The notes under the pieces were generated by a model. That model ran no database searches and was not told the origin of the DNA. It was given only the letters and a program-made list of their open reading frames with translations. DNA of 64,000 bases from Methylocapsa acidiphila B2. Its GTDB lineage: Bacteria > Pseudomonadota > Alphaproteobacteria > Rhizobiales > Beijerinckiaceae. Both the position numbers and the translations under genes were made by a program. Location: NCBI RefSeq assembly GCF_000427445.1, contig NZ_KE386496.1:1537485-1601484 (forward strand), given 5' to 3'. Shown in pieces: positions 19,225 through 29,566 of this stretch (positions are counted from its first letter, which is position 1; every line of letters starts with the position of its first letter).

Positions 19225-21798
19225 ATGGTTGATACGGAACTCGTCAACGCTTGCGATGGCGCCATTGTGGCCGCCAAGGACGCGCTCGCCTGGATCGCCG
19301 AACCGAAGAACGATCCGATCCTGCGCCAGGAGCGCGCCTTTCTCGAACATACCTTGCGCAACGAGGCCTATCGGCTCGGCCGTCTCGCTCGCTCGCTGAA
19401 CCGGCCGATGTGCGTCGGCGTGTTCGGCCCCAGCCAGGCGGGCAAATCCTATCTGGTGTCCGTGCTCGGCCGCAAAGGGAATACGCTGATCGTTCTGTTT
19501 GACGATCCGGCGCGGCCGGAAGTGGATTTCATCAGAGAGATAAATCCCTATGGCGAAAAGGAGGCGACCGGTCTCGTCACCCGCTTCTCCATCGAGCGGC
19601 CCAAGACGCCGCCAGGGTTTCCCGTTGCGCTGCGACTGCTCACCCAGACGGACGTCCTCAAAATACTTTGCAATTCCTATTTCTTCGACGGCGATCTGAG
19701 CATGGAGCCGGCCGTCGCGGCCGAGGATATCGAGCGCCATATCGCCCAGTTTGATGCGCGCCGGACTGCGACCTACGTCGACGTGCTGCGCGAGGAGGAC
19801 ATCTGGGACGTCGAGGATTATTTCCAGCGTCAGCTGCGTCGAGCCGAGGCGCGCGTTTTCGCGCCCTTCTGGCCGCGTTTCGCCGCTCTTGCGCCATGCC
19901 TGTCGTTGGAGGATCGCGCCGAGCTTTTTTCCATTCTGTGGAGCCGGCACAAGCCGCTGACGGCTTTGTTCCTCGATCTGCTGCGCAGCCTGGAGCAAAT
20001 CGATTTCGCCGAGGAGGCGTTCTGCCCGCTAGCTGCGCTCGTTCCCGCCGCCACCGGCATTCTCAATGTCGAAACCCTGGCCGGGCTCGACCAGAGCGGC
20101 GGGGAAACGCTGGAGGTTTCGACCTGTTCCAAGACCGCGAAATTGCCACGCCCGGTGATCACAGCGCTTGCGGCGGAATTGCGCATGACCATGAAGGAGG
20201 CGCCGTGGCCCTTCTTCCAACACACCGATCTGCTCGACTTCCCCGGCTATCGCTCGCGCGACCCGCAAAATCTCGCCAAATTTCTCGAACAGGCCAAGGG
20301 CGGGGCGCTGAAGGAATTGTTCCTGCGCGGCAAGGTCGATTATCTGTTCCAGCGCTATACGGCGGAGCAGGAGTTGACCAGCATGCTGCTCTGCATCAAG
20401 CCCAGCAATCTCGAAGTGCCGACCCTTCGCGTCGCCATCGAGGATTGGGTCGCCGCCACCCATGGCGCGACTCCCGAGGCGCGGCGCGGCCGACCGCAAT
20501 TGCTGTTCTTCGTCCTCACCATGTTCGATCAGCATTTGTCGGAAAAGGTTACCGACCCTGGCGTCGATCCCGTGGTGCGCTTTCAGGCGCGGCTCGACGC
20601 CTCGCTGCTCAAACCCTTCGCCAAAGTCGGCAACGCCTGGCCGCTGCAATGGACCCCCGGCGTGCCCTTCCAGAATTGTTTCTGGATTCGCAATCCAAAT
20701 TACAAATCCGAGGGGGTGATCCAATATGAAGGGGATGTCGAAATCGCCATCCTGCCGCAAAAGGTCGAGCGCATCGCGCAATTGCGCGAGGCGCATAATC
20801 GCGCGCCAGAAGTGCTCGCCCATTTCCGCGAACCGGCCCGCGCCTTCGACGAAGTGATGCGCCTCAACGACGGCGGCGTTTCCTATCTCGCCGTCACTTT
20901 GGAGAAGGTATGCCGGCCGGGCATGAAGGAGGCGCAGGCGCGCAACAGGCTCAACGACCTCAAACAGCGAATCCTCGAGGCCTTGACGCCGCATTATGTC
21001 CCAACCAACCTGGATCAGCGCGTCGCCGAGCGCACCCGAGTCGCGGAAGCGGTGATCGCTGATTTCGAGGAATGTCTCGGCCGGCAGATGTTTGGCTCCT
21101 TCCTGCGCGGACTGTGCGTCGACCGCGGCCAATTGACCGAAGTTTTCTATGAGGCGCGGCTCAAAGGCGAAAACGGCGAGGCCAAGCCGGAGGAGGCCAA
21201 GCCGGCGGTGCCGGCGCGGCGCGGCGGACTGCTCGACGTGATCAAGACGGGCGCCAAGCCGCAGGCGGGCGTGGGCTTGACAACCGCGAGCGCCCGATCG
21301 CGTCATGGCCGCAACCTCGGCTATGCCCGCGCCGCATTGCAGCTCTGGTCGAAAATCCTGCACGAGAACTGCGATGATCCAGCCTTCGCCGATGCTGTGG
21401 GCATTTCACGGGAATCGTTGAAGGAGACCGCCAGCGAATTGATCGCCACCGCGCGCCGCCGGGCGCTGGAGGCGGAGATCAAGGAGGCGATCGCGGAGGT
21501 GACCCATATCGAAACCACCGACAAGGCCGCCGCCAAGGCGACCATTGTCGCCGAGCGCCACATCAACCGTTTCGTCATGTCGCTGGGAACGGCTGCGGCG
21601 CCACGTGAGACCGCTTTCGACGCCGCCGGATTTGGCGCGAGACCCGCGGAATTTCAGCAGGAATTCGTCCTCGGTTGGGTCAGGGGCTTTTACGAACAGG
21701 CGTTGGCCAACGCCCAATCCTCCGACGGGCTGATCCATGATGCGGAACAGAATGCCCGTCTTGGCGACATTCTGGCATGTCTCAATATCGGAAGTTGA
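19225..21798 (+). CDS. srfC: SrfC-family dynamin-like GTPase
   Basis: 857 aa. A G1/Walker A loop, VGVFGPSQAGKSYLVSVLGR, is at residues 64-83 with the P-loop at 68-75, and a G3-like DLLDFPGYRSRD stands about residue 335, after a long insertion. A large helical C-terminal part (about 540-857) follows, with ALEAEIKEAIAEVTHIETT as a possible coiled coil. This matches SrfC, a predicted large GTPase of the srfABC set. Dynamin-like proteins typically act on membranes, and several neighbours here are membrane-anchored, so a membrane-remodelling or secretion role is plausible but unproven. Last gene of the series. Confidence 0.82.
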   Translation: MVDTELVNACDGAIVAAKDALAWIAEPKNDPILRQERAFLEHTLRNEAYRLGRLARSLNRPMCVGVFGPSQAGKSYLVSVLGRKGNTLIVLFDDPARPEVDFIREINPYGEKEATGLVTRFSIERPKTPPGFPVALRLLTQTDVLKILCNSYFFDGDLSMEPAVAAEDIERHIAQFDARRTATYVDVLREEDIWDVEDYFQRQLRRAEARVFAPFWPRFAALAPCLSLEDRAELFSILWSRHKPLTALFLDLLRSLEQIDFAEEAFCPLAALVPAATGILNVETLAGLDQSGGETLEVSTCSKTAKLPRPVITALAAELRMTMKEAPWPFFQHTDLLDFPGYRSRDPQNLAKFLEQAKGGALKELFLRGKVDYLFQRYTAEQELTSMLLCIKPSNLEVPTLRVAIEDWVAATHGATPEARRGRPQLLFFVLTMFDQHLSEKVTDPGVDPVVRFQARLDASLLKPFAKVGNAWPLQWTPGVPFQNCFWIRNPNYKSEGVIQYEGDVEIAILPQKVERIAQLREAHNRAPEVLAHFREPARAFDEVMRLNDGGVSYLAVTLEKVCRPGMKEAQARNRLNDLKQRILEALTPHYVPTNLDQRVAERTRVAEAVIADFEECLGRQMFGSFLRGLCVDRGQLTEVFYEARLKGENGEAKPEEAKPAVPARRGGLLDVIKTGAKPQAGVGLTTASARSRHGRNLGYARAALQLWSKILHENCDDPAFADAVGISRESLKETASELIATARRRALEAEIKEAIAEVTHIETTDKAAAKATIVAERHINRFVMSLGTAAAPRETAFDAAGFGARPAEFQQEFVLGWVRGFYEQALANAQSSDGLIHDAEQNARLGDILACLNIGS

Positions 21799-22120
21799 TC
21801 CATTTCGACCGAAGCAAAACGATTGTCTTCCCAGAAGCGATTATCCCTCATCGGCGCAAGGCGGCCGAGGTTGGGAATAGTAAGGATCGCTCTTCTCCAA
21901 ACGCACGAGACTCGCGACGCGAATGTCCAAAACTTCGTTCTCGGACCCGGAACCGGACCTTCTCCTTCCGGCCCAATTCCAGTCTTTTCGTGGCGCCGCT
22001 CGGACACCTGCTCATGACGCGAACCTGCCGACCAGCACAGAGTTACAGGCGCCTGGTTGCGCCCTCGGCAGCGGCATCACCATCCATGGCGCGGCATCGT
22101 GCTTTTTCTTCCGCTCGAAA
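21799..22120. other. Gap after srfC, no gene seen
   Basis: About 320 bases between the srfC stop and the IS21 fragment. Open frames here lack a ribosome-binding site and homologous content. No strong terminator hairpin with a T-run is visible directly after srfC. Confidence 0.4.
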
Positions 22121-22738
22121 TCAATCGCCCTTCCCACGGAATTTGATGCCTTCTTTTCCGGCCCACAGCAGTTGGTCCCTTGCGCGGCCCATTTGGCGTG
22201 CGCCACGTTTCCTCTGTTTGTCAAACAGCATCGAATAGGCGCGCGCAAACAGCATGCGGCTGTGGCAGAGCCGCATGTGCGCGACTTTCACGGTCGTCGT
22301 CACGCCGTTCAGCACGACGATTTCGTGGCCCCAGTCAAACTGGTAGGCCTCGCCAGGAGCAAAGGCGAGCGGCACATAGGCTTGCGCCAACGCCGCGCCG
22401 CGCTCCTTGCGCCAGCTTATCGCGTAGCGCCGAACCGCGTCATAGCTGCCGTCATAACCAAAGCCGCGCAGGTCTTCGAACAGCCGAACAAGCGTCAATC
22501 GCTCGCGCGCCGGTTTCGCTTCGTTCTCCAGCAGCAGGGCATCCAGCCGCTCGCGCCACGGCCCGATCTTGGGAATCGGCTGCATCGAGCGCTCGTAATG
22601 GAACTCGGTCGCTTCAGAACGAATGACCTTCCGAACGACCTTGCGGGACACATGCAGCTCCCGGCAGATCTCCTTGATCGGCTTCTTCTGAACAAAATAC
22701 GCCCGACGAATTTTGGCGATCGTCTCCACAACAAGCAT
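22121..22738 (-). pseudogene. Truncated IS21-family transposase (istA 5' part)
   Basis: 205 codons of an IstA-like transposase. The N-terminal HTH reads IAKIRRAYFVQKKPIKEICR and ELHVSRKVVRKVIRSE; the integrase core begins with AYVPLAFAPGEAYQFDWGHE, containing the first catalytic Asp of the DDE triad. After KVAHMRLCHSRMLFARAY the family sequence stops and about 38 unrelated residues run to the stop. The second Asp, the Glu and the whole istB gene are missing. The remnant lies between the srf island and tRNA-Met. Confidence 0.82.
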
Positions 22739-22902
22739 TCCAATCTCGGCCTCCCAAAATCCAGGAGGCCAGTGTGGACCCTCAGCTCCGGGGCCCCGAT
22801 TGGACGCAAATCACCCCAAAACTGGCGTCCTTATTCCATGCTTATTCACACTTCTCGGCGAACACGCCTACCCCAATCGGGTCAAAAGAGTGTGGGGAAA
22901 GA

Positions 22903-22979
22903 TGGTAGCGGAGGAGGGACTCGAACCCCCGACACAAGGATTATGATTCCTCTGCTCTAGCCGGCTGAGCTACTCCGCC
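22903..22979 (-). tRNA. tRNA-Met (CAT), elongator
   Basis: A full cloverleaf reads on the minus strand, beginning GGCGGAGTAGCTCAG and ending TCCTCCGCTACCA with the CCA encoded. The D arm is GCTCAGCCGGCTAGAGC, the anticodon loop is ATCATAA (anticodon CAT) on a GAGGA/TCCTT stem, and the T arm is GGGGGTTCGAGTCCCTC. The G-U closing the acceptor stem is not the mismatch typical of initiator tRNA, so it is the elongator. It is 165 bases from an IS21 remnant, a plausible island junction. Confidence 0.95.
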
Positions 22980-23013
22980 CCGCATGACGCGAAGGACGCG
23001 CAGAGGCGCTGGC

Positions 23014-23042
23014 GATATAGGCATGGGGAGAATTTGTGTCAA
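23014..23042 (-). promoter_or_regulatory. Sigma-70-type promoter of tRNA-Met
   Basis: On the minus strand TTGACA (23042-23037) and TATATC (23019-23014) are separated by exactly 17 bp. Transcription would begin near 23007, about 28 bases before the tRNA. This is close to the consensus vegetative promoter. Confidence 0.75.
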
Positions 23043-23082
23043 GGATCGCCGCCAAGAACGCGGCCGCGGCGGCGGGGCCGAC

Positions 23083-23553
23083 TCAAAATGAAACGCATGA
23101 CGTTCCGTCGACGCGCATCACCGATTGCTGCTTGAATTTCACCTTATAAGCCGAGCGGATCGCTTCTATCTTGGCATCCGCCGCGGGATCTTGCTCATAC
23201 AATATGAGAACCAGGCGCGACGGCTCACGCAGCAAGGCCCCTGACCCGTCGCGCCATTGGCCAAAAGCTTCGAGCACGCTCAACCCGTCGGGAAATCTCG
23301 GCGTGATCTCCCGCGCGACAAAACGCGCAAAGGCCCGCGGCGGAACCTTGGCGCCGCCCGCGCCAGAGCCAAAAAGCAGCTCCAATCTTGCCATGGGCTT
23401 TGATCGCGCCTGACAGAGCGCGGGCTGCGCCGCGGCCTCAGCATGCGCCCAAGGGGGAGCAAGCATCAGCAACATCGCCGCCATGGAACCAAAGAAGGGA
23501 TGCGATCGATCCCGCACAAACTCTCTACTCGACATTCTCGGGATAGACTTCAT
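23083..23553 (-). CDS. DUF3574 domain secreted protein
   Basis: 156 aa from the ATG at 23553, chosen because it puts a signal-peptide-like segment (FFGSMAAMLLMLAPPWAHAEA) near the N-terminus; a much longer frame starting at 23694 has no secretion signal in place. The mature part has the DUF3574 pattern: ELLFGSGAGG, FVAREITPRFPDGLSVLEAF, GQWRDGSG, EPSRLVLILYE and the end VMRVDGTSCVSF. The family is small, periplasmic and of unknown function. Divergent from the SGNH gene. The exact start is uncertain (23535 is also possible). Confidence 0.75.
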   Translation of the reverse strand: MKSIPRMSSREFVRDRSHPFFGSMAAMLLMLAPPWAHAEAAAQPALCQARSKPMARLELLFGSGAGGAKVPPRAFARFVAREITPRFPDGLSVLEAFGQWRDGSGALLREPSRLVLILYEQDPAADAKIEAIRSAYKVKFKQQSVMRVDGTSCVSF

Positions 23554-23717
23554 TCTTACGATATTCGTCGAGATTTTTTCCCCAAAATCGTTTAGGCGCG
23601 GCGCGCCGGCCTCGAGCCGATGTCTATCGACCAATCGATCTAGTTCGAAAAACGTAGCGGCGGCTTTGCGATAAGTCGGGGATGCGTCCGGCATCGGGCG
23701 CGTCTATATTGGCGTAC

Positions 23718-25028
23718 ATGAACATGAAGATCAAACCGAGACATCCCGGTCAGCCTCGGCGGCGCTGGTCCCTTTGGCGCGGCCTAAGGTCGGGGTCTAC
23801 GGCGCGCCCGATCGCGCTTGCGATTTTGCTGAGCCTCGTCGGGGGAACTTCGGCGCTGGCGCAAGCCGATCCATTCGCTTGGTTCACCCATTTGTTCCAG
23901 CCCAACCCGCCTCCGAGCCATGTAATGAAGCCGATCCGGCCGAGGTCGGAAATTCATCGCGCGGCGCCTAAGCATTATTCGGCGCGGCCGAAGCCGAGCT
24001 CCCGCTCCGGCGAGAAGGCGATCGAGAAAGCCGACGACAAGACCGCGGCCAAGCCGAGCGAGAAAGCGGCGGTCGCGCCGACCTATTTCGTCGCCGTTCT
24101 CGGCGACAGCCTTGCGCAAATGCTGGCGCAAGGCTTGACCGAAGCTTTCGCCGACCGCCCCGAGGTCGCGATCCTGCATAAGGCGAAAGAAAACAGCGGC
24201 CTGGTGCGCGACGATTTCTACGATTGGACGAAGGCTGCGCAAGACCTGCTCGCGAGCGGCGAAAAAATCGACTTCGCCGTCATGCTGATCGGCAGCAATG
24301 ATCGGCAGACCTTGCGCGACGCCAATGGCGCCTATGAGCCGCGATCGCCGCAATGGGAAGATGCTTACGCGCGCCGGATCGAAACCATCGCCGCGATGTT
24401 TCGCGATAAGAAGATCCCGCTCATATGGGTTGGGCTCCCCGTGCTGAAAAGCGAGCGGCTGTCCGCCGACGCCTCCGCCTTCAACGAGCTCTATCGCGAA
24501 AACGCAGCCAAGGCCGGCGCGACCTTTGTCGACGTGTGGGAGGCCTTCGCCGACGATTCCGGCCAATACAACGCCAATGGTCCGGACATCAATGGCCAGA
24601 TTGTGCGCTTGCGCGCGTCAGACGGCATTCATTTCACCAGAGCGGGCGCGCGCAAGCTCGCCCATTTCATCGAGCCGGACATTCGCCGAAACCTCGACGA
24701 GGTCTCGCCCCCCGCGCCCCCCGAAATCACCAATGCGCCGGCGCCGAGCGACGCCGAAGCGCCGGCGAGCGAGCCCCCAGCCGAAACGCAAGGCGAGGCC
24801 GCTGTCGAGCCCGTCCCGCCGGCCCCGCCCCCTCCGAAGCCCATCGCCGGGCCGATCCTGCCGTTGACGGGACCGGCGCTGGCGCCGGGCGCGGCGCTCG
24901 CGACCAAAATGGACGCGCAGCGACCGCCCGCCGATAAAGCGCGCTTGCGGACGGACCAAACTCCGCAGGAAAGCACGGGCGGTCCTCCCCCCGGACGGGC
25001 GGATGATTTCGCTTGGCCCAGGCCTTGA
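23718..25028 (+). CDS. DUF459-type SGNH/GDSL hydrolase, exported
   Basis: 436 aa from the ATG at 23718. A twin-arginine-free signal or anchor segment (about 32-50, PIALAILLSLVGGTSALAQA) is followed by a Pro/Lys-rich linker. The SGNH fold follows: VAVLGDSLAQMLAQGL holds the nucleophile Ser in GDS, VMLIGSNDRQTL corresponds to block III (GxND), and DGIHFTRAGARKLAHF holds the catalytic Asp-x-x-His. The last ~110 residues are a Pro/Ala-rich low-complexity tail. DUF459 proteins are predicted periplasmic esterases or acyltransferases acting on cell-wall or glycan acyl groups; the substrate is unknown. Confidence 0.82.
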   Translation: MNMKIKPRHPGQPRRRWSLWRGLRSGSTARPIALAILLSLVGGTSALAQADPFAWFTHLFQPNPPPSHVMKPIRPRSEIHRAAPKHYSARPKPSSRSGEKAIEKADDKTAAKPSEKAAVAPTYFVAVLGDSLAQMLAQGLTEAFADRPEVAILHKAKENSGLVRDDFYDWTKAAQDLLASGEKIDFAVMLIGSNDRQTLRDANGAYEPRSPQWEDAYARRIETIAAMFRDKKIPLIWVGLPVLKSERLSADASAFNELYRENAAKAGATFVDVWEAFADDSGQYNANGPDINGQIVRLRASDGIHFTRAGARKLAHFIEPDIRRNLDEVSPPAPPEITNAPAPSDAEAPASEPPAETQGEAAVEPVPPAPPPPKPIAGPILPLTGPALAPGAALATKMDAQRPPADKARLRTDQTPQESTGGPPPGRADDFAWPRP

Positions 25029-25395
25029 CCGCTGCACTCTCGAACGAATAGGCGAAAGCGACCCTTAACGAAACTGCTCGGCCGCCGCCCGGTCTCGGCG
25101 GCGATCCCATGGAGACCCGAGCCGGGTTCACAACCGCATGATTCTCGTCTAGAGCATTCGCGACTTCCATGAAACCACCCTCGGCTCGGCGCCAGAACGG
25201 CCGGCGAAGCAAAAGCAAAGCCGAAGCCGAGGGCGCCGACCGGAAGACCGGAAGACGCTCGAGGGGGCCGCCTCGAACGCGAAACGACTGTTTCGGACCC
25301 TTTAAACGCATGGACGCGCTCCGGCTTCCGCTGGCGCGGCCTATTTTTGCGCGCCACAGCCGCTCCACGCCTGCCGCGACCGGGAAAAGGACGAA
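25029..25395. other. Intergenic region upstream of carB
   Basis: About 370 bases. I see no gene or RNA. The start region of carB has GGGAAAAGGACGAAATG, so GGA serves as ribosome-binding site. No recognisable pyrimidine attenuator could be identified by eye. Confidence 0.4.
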
Positions 25396-28300
25396 ATGCC
25401 CAAGCGGACCGACATAGAGACGATCCTCATCATTGGCGCCGGCCCGATCATCATCGGCCAAGCCTGCGAATTCGATTATTCTGGAACCCAGGCCTGCAAG
25501 GCGCTGCGCGCGGAAGGCTATCGGATCGTTCTCGTCAATTCCAATCCGGCGACGATCATGACGGATCCGGATATGGCCGACCGGACTTATGTCGAGCCGA
25601 TCACGTCGGAAATCGTCGCCAAGATCATCGCCAAGGAGCGCTACGCCCGGCCCGGCGGCTTCGCACTGCTGCCGACGATGGGCGGCCAGACCGCCCTGAA
25701 TTGCGCCCTCTCCCTCAAGCGCATGGGCGTGCTGGAAAAATTCGACGTCGAACTGATCGGGGCAAGCGCCGAGGCGATCGACAAGGCCGAGGATCGCGAG
25801 CTGTTCCGCGAAGCCATGACGCGCATCGGCCTTTCGACGCCGCGCTCGCAACAGATCAAGACCTTGAGCCAGGCCTTGTCGGCGCTCGAAGACATCGGCC
25901 TGCCCGCTATCATTCGTCCCTCGTTCACCATGGGAGGAACCGGCGGCGGCATCGCCTATAACAAGGCCGAGTTCATCGACATCATCGAGCGCGGAATCGA
26001 CGCCTCGCCGACGAGCGAGGTCCTCGTCGAGGAGAGCGTGCTCGGCTGGAAGGAATTCGAGATGGAGGTCGTCCGCGACAAGGCGGACAATTGCATCATC
26101 GTCTGCTCGATCGAGAACATCGATCCGATGGGCGTCCACACCGGCGATTCGATCACTGTGGCGCCGGCCCTGACCTTGACCGACAAGGAATATCAGATCA
26201 TGCGCGACGCCTCTTTGGCGGTGCTGCGCGAGATCGGAGTCGAGACCGGCGGCTCCAACGTGCAATTTGCGGTCAATCCCGCCGACGGGCGGATGATCGT
26301 GATCGAGATGAATCCTCGGGTCTCCCGCTCCTCGGCCCTGGCTTCCAAGGCGACGGGCTTTCCGATCGCGAAGGTCGCCGCCAAACTCGCGGTCGGCTAC
26401 ACGCTGGACGAGATCGCCAACGACATCACCGGAGGCGCGACGCCGGCGTCGTTCGAGCCGACAATCGACTATGTCGTCACTAAAATTCCGCGCTTCGCCT
26501 TCGAGAAATTCCCCGGCGCCGACCAGATCCTCACCACCGCGATGAAGTCGGTCGGCGAAACGATGGCGATTGGACGCACATTCGCGGAAAGTCTGCAAAA
26601 GGCGCTGCGCTCGCTCGACACCGGCCTCGACGGGCTCGACGAAGTCGAGATCGAAGGGCTCGGCCTCGGCGACGACAAGAACGTGCTGCGCGCGGCCCTG
26701 GGGCGCCCGACGCCCGACCGCCTGCTCGTTATCGCCCAAGCGCTTCGGCATGGCATGACGCCTGAAGAAATTCACGAAGCCTGCAGCGTCGACCCTTGGT
26801 TCATCGCGCGGCTGCGGGAAATTCTCGATCTCGAGGGAAAAGTTCGCGCCCATGGCCTGCCGAACGATCCCGACAATCTCCGCATGCTGAAGGCCGCTGG
26901 CTTCTCCGACGCCCGCCTGGCTTCGCTCGCGCATGTGAAGCGCTCCGATGTGGCGGCCTTGCGCAAAAGGCAGGGCGTGCATCCGGCGTTCAAGCGAATC
27001 GACACTTGCGCGGCGGAGTTCGCCTCGCCTACCGCCTATATGTACTCGACCTATGCCCCGCCTTTCGGCGAAGAGCCATCTTGCGAGGCCCGGCCTTCGG
27101 CGCGCGAGAAAATCGTGATTCTGGGCGGCGGCCCGAACCGGATCGGGCAAGGGATCGAATTCGACTATTGCTGCTGCCATGCGAGCTTCGCCTTGCGAGA
27201 GGCCGGCTTCGAAACGATCATGGTCAACTGCAACCCAGAGACGGTGTCGACCGATTACGACACCTCGGACCGCCTCTATTTTGAGCCGCTGACCACGGAA
27301 GATGTGCTTGAGATCCTGGCCGTCGAGAACGCCGCCGGGCGGCTGAAGGGCGCGATCGTCCAATTCGGCGGCCAAACGCCATTGAAACTCGCCCATGCCC
27401 TCGAGCGGGCGGGGATTCCGATCCTAGGCACGTCGGTCGATTCGATCGACCTCGCCGAGGACCGCGACCGGTTCAAGCGCCTGCTCGACCGGATCGGCCT
27501 GAAGCAACCCTTGAACGGAATCGCCTATTCAGTCGAGCAATCGCGCATCGTCGCGGGCGAACTCGGCCTGCCGCTCGTCGTCCGCCCCTCCTATGTGCTC
27601 GGCGGGCGCGCCATGGCGATCATTCGCGACGCCGCGGCCTTCGACGATTATTTGCTCGGCACCTTGCCCGGCCTCGTGCCCTCCGAGGTGAAGGCCCGCT
27701 ACCCGAACGACAAGACGGGCCAGATCAACACCGTGCTCGGCAAGAACCCTCTGCTTTTCGACCGCTATCTGACCGATGCGGTCGAGATCGACGTCGACGC
27801 CCTTTGCGACGGAGCGGACGTGTTCATTTGCGGGATCATGGAGCATATCGAGGAAGCCGGCATTCATTCGGGCGACAGCGCCTGCTCGCTGCCGCCGCGC
27901 TCCCTGTCGCCGGAAAAGATCGCCGCGCTCGAGCGCCAGACGCGGGAACTCGCCCTCGCGCTCGGCGTCGGCGGGCTGATGAATGTCCAATACGCCCTCA
28001 AGGACGGCGAGATCTACGTCCTCGAAGTCAATCCCCGCGCCGCGCGGACCGTACCCTTCGTCGCCAAGGTCATCGGCGCGCCGATCGCCAAGATCGCGGC
28101 GCGGATCATGGCCGGCGAAAAATTGCGCGATTTTTCTTTGACGCCGGCGTCCGGCGATCATGTCGGGGTCAAGGAATCCGTCTTTCCCTTCGCCCGCTTT
28201 CCAGGCGTCGACACCGTGCTCGGCCCGGAAATGCGTTCGACCGGCGAGGTCATGGGCCTCGACCGCTCCTTCGCGGTCGCCTTCGCCAAGAGCCAGCTCG

Positions 28301-28719
28301 GCGGCGGCACCAAGGTTCCGACCAAAGGGGCGGTCTTCGTCTCGGTCCGCGACGCCGACAAGCCGCGCATGCTGGAAACGGTCAAACTGCTCGCCGGCCT
28401 CGGCTTCATGATTCGCGCGACCGGGGGCACCTCGCGCTACCTCGAAAGCGAGGGGGTTCCAGCGCAAAGGATCAACAAGGTTTCCGAGGGACGGCCGCAT
28501 GTCGTCGACGCGATCAAGAACGGCGGAATCCAGCTCGTCCTGAATACGACCGAAGGGGCGCAAGCTTTGGCCGATTCGCGATCCTTGCGCCGGGCGGCGC
28601 TCTTGCACAAAGTGCCCTATTATACGACGCTGGCCGGCGCGATCGCCGCCTGCGAGGGAATCAAGGCCTATTTGGCGGGCGATCTAGAAGTCCGCGCTTT
28701 GCAGGACTATTTCGCCTAA
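25396..28719 (+). CDS. carB: Carbamoyl-phosphate synthase large subunit
   Basis: 1107 aa, full length. It makes carbamoyl phosphate from bicarbonate, ATP and CarA-derived ammonia for arginine and pyrimidine synthesis. The start [20 protein letters not shown] is the family's usual one. Two tandem carbamate kinase-type ATP-grasp halves are visible: the first from residue 1 with [20 protein letters not shown], the second from about 575 with [20 protein letters not shown]. The C-terminal MGS-like allosteric domain begins near 970 ([16 protein letters not shown]) and contains [20 protein letters not shown]. carA is not adjacent in this window. A long antisense open frame here is a codon-bias shadow. 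Confidence 0.97.
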   Translation: MPKRTDIETILIIGAGPIIIGQACEFDYSGTQACKALRAEGYRIVLVNSNPATIMTDPDMADRTYVEPITSEIVAKIIAKERYARPGGFALLPTMGGQTALNCALSLKRMGVLEKFDVELIGASAEAIDKAEDRELFREAMTRIGLSTPRSQQIKTLSQALSALEDIGLPAIIRPSFTMGGTGGGIAYNKAEFIDIIERGIDASPTSEVLVEESVLGWKEFEMEVVRDKADNCIIVCSIENIDPMGVHTGDSITVAPALTLTDKEYQIMRDASLAVLREIGVETGGSNVQFAVNPADGRMIVIEMNPRVSRSSALASKATGFPIAKVAAKLAVGYTLDEIANDITGGATPASFEPTIDYVVTKIPRFAFEKFPGADQILTTAMKSVGETMAIGRTFAESLQKALRSLDTGLDGLDEVEIEGLGLGDDKNVLRAALGRPTPDRLLVIAQALRHGMTPEEIHEACSVDPWFIARLREILDLEGKVRAHGLPNDPDNLRMLKAAGFSDARLASLAHVKRSDVAALRKRQGVHPAFKRIDTCAAEFASPTAYMYSTYAPPFGEEPSCEARPSAREKIVILGGGPNRIGQGIEFDYCCCHASFALREAGFETIMVNCNPETVSTDYDTSDRLYFEPLTTEDVLEILAVENAAGRLKGAIVQFGGQTPLKLAHALERAGIPILGTSVDSIDLAEDRDRFKRLLDRIGLKQPLNGIAYSVEQSRIVAGELGLPLVVRPSYVLGGRAMAIIRDAAAFDDYLLGTLPGLVPSEVKARYPNDKTGQINTVLGKNPLLFDRYLTDAVEIDVDALCDGADVFICGIMEHIEEAGIHSGDSACSLPPRSLSPEKIAALERQTRELALALGVGGLMNVQYALKDGEIYVLEVNPRAARTVPFVAKVIGAPIAKIAARIMAGEKLRDFSLTPASGDHVGVKESVFPFARFPGVDTVLGPEMRSTGEVMGLDRSFAVAFAKSQLGGGTKVPTKGAVFVSVRDADKPRMLETVKLLAGLGFMIRATGGTSRYLESEGVPAQRINKVSEGRPHVVDAIKNGGIQLVLNTTEGAQALADSRSLRRAALLHKVPYYTTLAGAIAACEGIKAYLAGDLEVRALQDYFA

Positions 28720-29000
28720 GGCCCAATCCAACCGCTCGAGGCTGCGGACGCGTCGGATCGGCGCCGAGGGCTCGCCTTTGTGAAACCAGAGGCACTTGCA
28801 GTCGGTTTCATGAAGGTGTCTTCTACTTACCCCGGAGCCGGCTTTGGGCGCTTTCCTTGTCGGCAGGCCGTTCGGAACCGGAACCGACGCAACGAGATAG
28901 GCCAAGCGAAGTCGAGAAGCCCGGAAGGACCGAAAAGCGGCGCCGGGCGCCTCGGCTTATTCACTAGTCAAGACGAACGAAGACGTGAAAGAGAATCAGC
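28720..29000. other. Intergenic carB-greA
   Basis: About 280 bases without a supportable gene. GreA is preceded by GAAAGAGAATCAGC, a weak ribosome-binding site. No clear terminator after carB. Confidence 0.4.
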
Positions 29001-29474
29001 ATGGACAAGTTCCCCATGACGGCGGCCGGCCATAGCGCTCTCGAAGAAGAGTTGAAGCGGCGACAGCAAGTCGAGCGGCCACGGATCATCCAGGCGATCG
29101 CCGAGGCCCGCTCCCATGGCGACTTGTCCGAGAACGCCGAATATCACGCCGCCAAAGAAGCCCAATCCCTGAACGAAGGCCGCATCGCCGAACTCGAGGA
29201 CAAGCTCTCCCGCGCCGAAGTCATCGACGTGTCCAAGCTCTCCGGCACCACCATCATGTTCGGCGCCACGGTGACGCTCGTCGACGAAGACACCGAGGAG
29301 AAGAAGACCTATCAGATCGTCGGCGAGACCGAGGCGGACGTGAAGGCCGGACGGGTCTCGATCACCTCGCCGACGGCGCGCGCCCTGATCGGCAAGAAGA
29401 TCGGCGATTCTGTCGAGGTCAACACGCCTGGCGGCGGCAAAAGCTATGAAATCTTGAACGTCGCCTTTCAATAG
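29001..29474 (+). CDS. greA: Transcription elongation factor GreA
   Basis: 157 aa, normal length. It rescues backtracked RNA polymerase by stimulating transcript cleavage. The N-terminal coiled coil has [20 protein letters not shown] and the tip motif [16 protein letters not shown] with the two acidic residues (Asp and Glu) that reach the active centre. The C-terminal FKBP-like domain shows [19 protein letters not shown] and [15 protein letters not shown]. Commonly found next to carB in alphaproteobacteria. Confidence 0.97.
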   Translation: MDKFPMTAAGHSALEEELKRRQQVERPRIIQAIAEARSHGDLSENAEYHAAKEAQSLNEGRIAELEDKLSRAEVIDVSKLSGTTIMFGATVTLVDEDTEEKKTYQIVGETEADVKAGRVSITSPTARALIGKKIGDSVEVNTPGGGKSYEILNVAFQ

Positions 29475-29540
29475 AGTTCGCCCGCCTTCATTGCTGAAGT
29501 GGTCTCGATCGGCCGGCAGGAATTCAACTCTAAATCAATC

Positions 29541-29566
29541 GCTCAAGCGGTCTCGACCGCTTGAGC
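29541..29566 (+). terminator. Hairpin downstream of greA
   Basis: GCTCAAGCGG and CCGCTTGAGC form a perfect 10-bp stem with a 6-base loop, 66 bases after the greA stop. No T-run follows, so it is a terminator only if Rho-assisted, or an RNA-stabilising hairpin. Confidence 0.5.

Noticed and set aside
20029..21363. 444-codon minus-strand open frame opposite srfC
   Set aside because: Shadow of srfC; composition and lack of a ribosome-binding site speak against a gene.
21923..22960. 345-codon plus-strand frame across the IS21 fragment and tRNA-Met
   Set aside because: It runs through a tRNA and antisense through a transposase; no protein features.
24727..27396. 889-codon open frame on the minus strand across the 3' part of the SGNH gene and carB
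   Set aside because: It is antisense to carB, has no family content and a Gly/Arg/Asp-rich composition produced by GC-rich third positions of the real gene.
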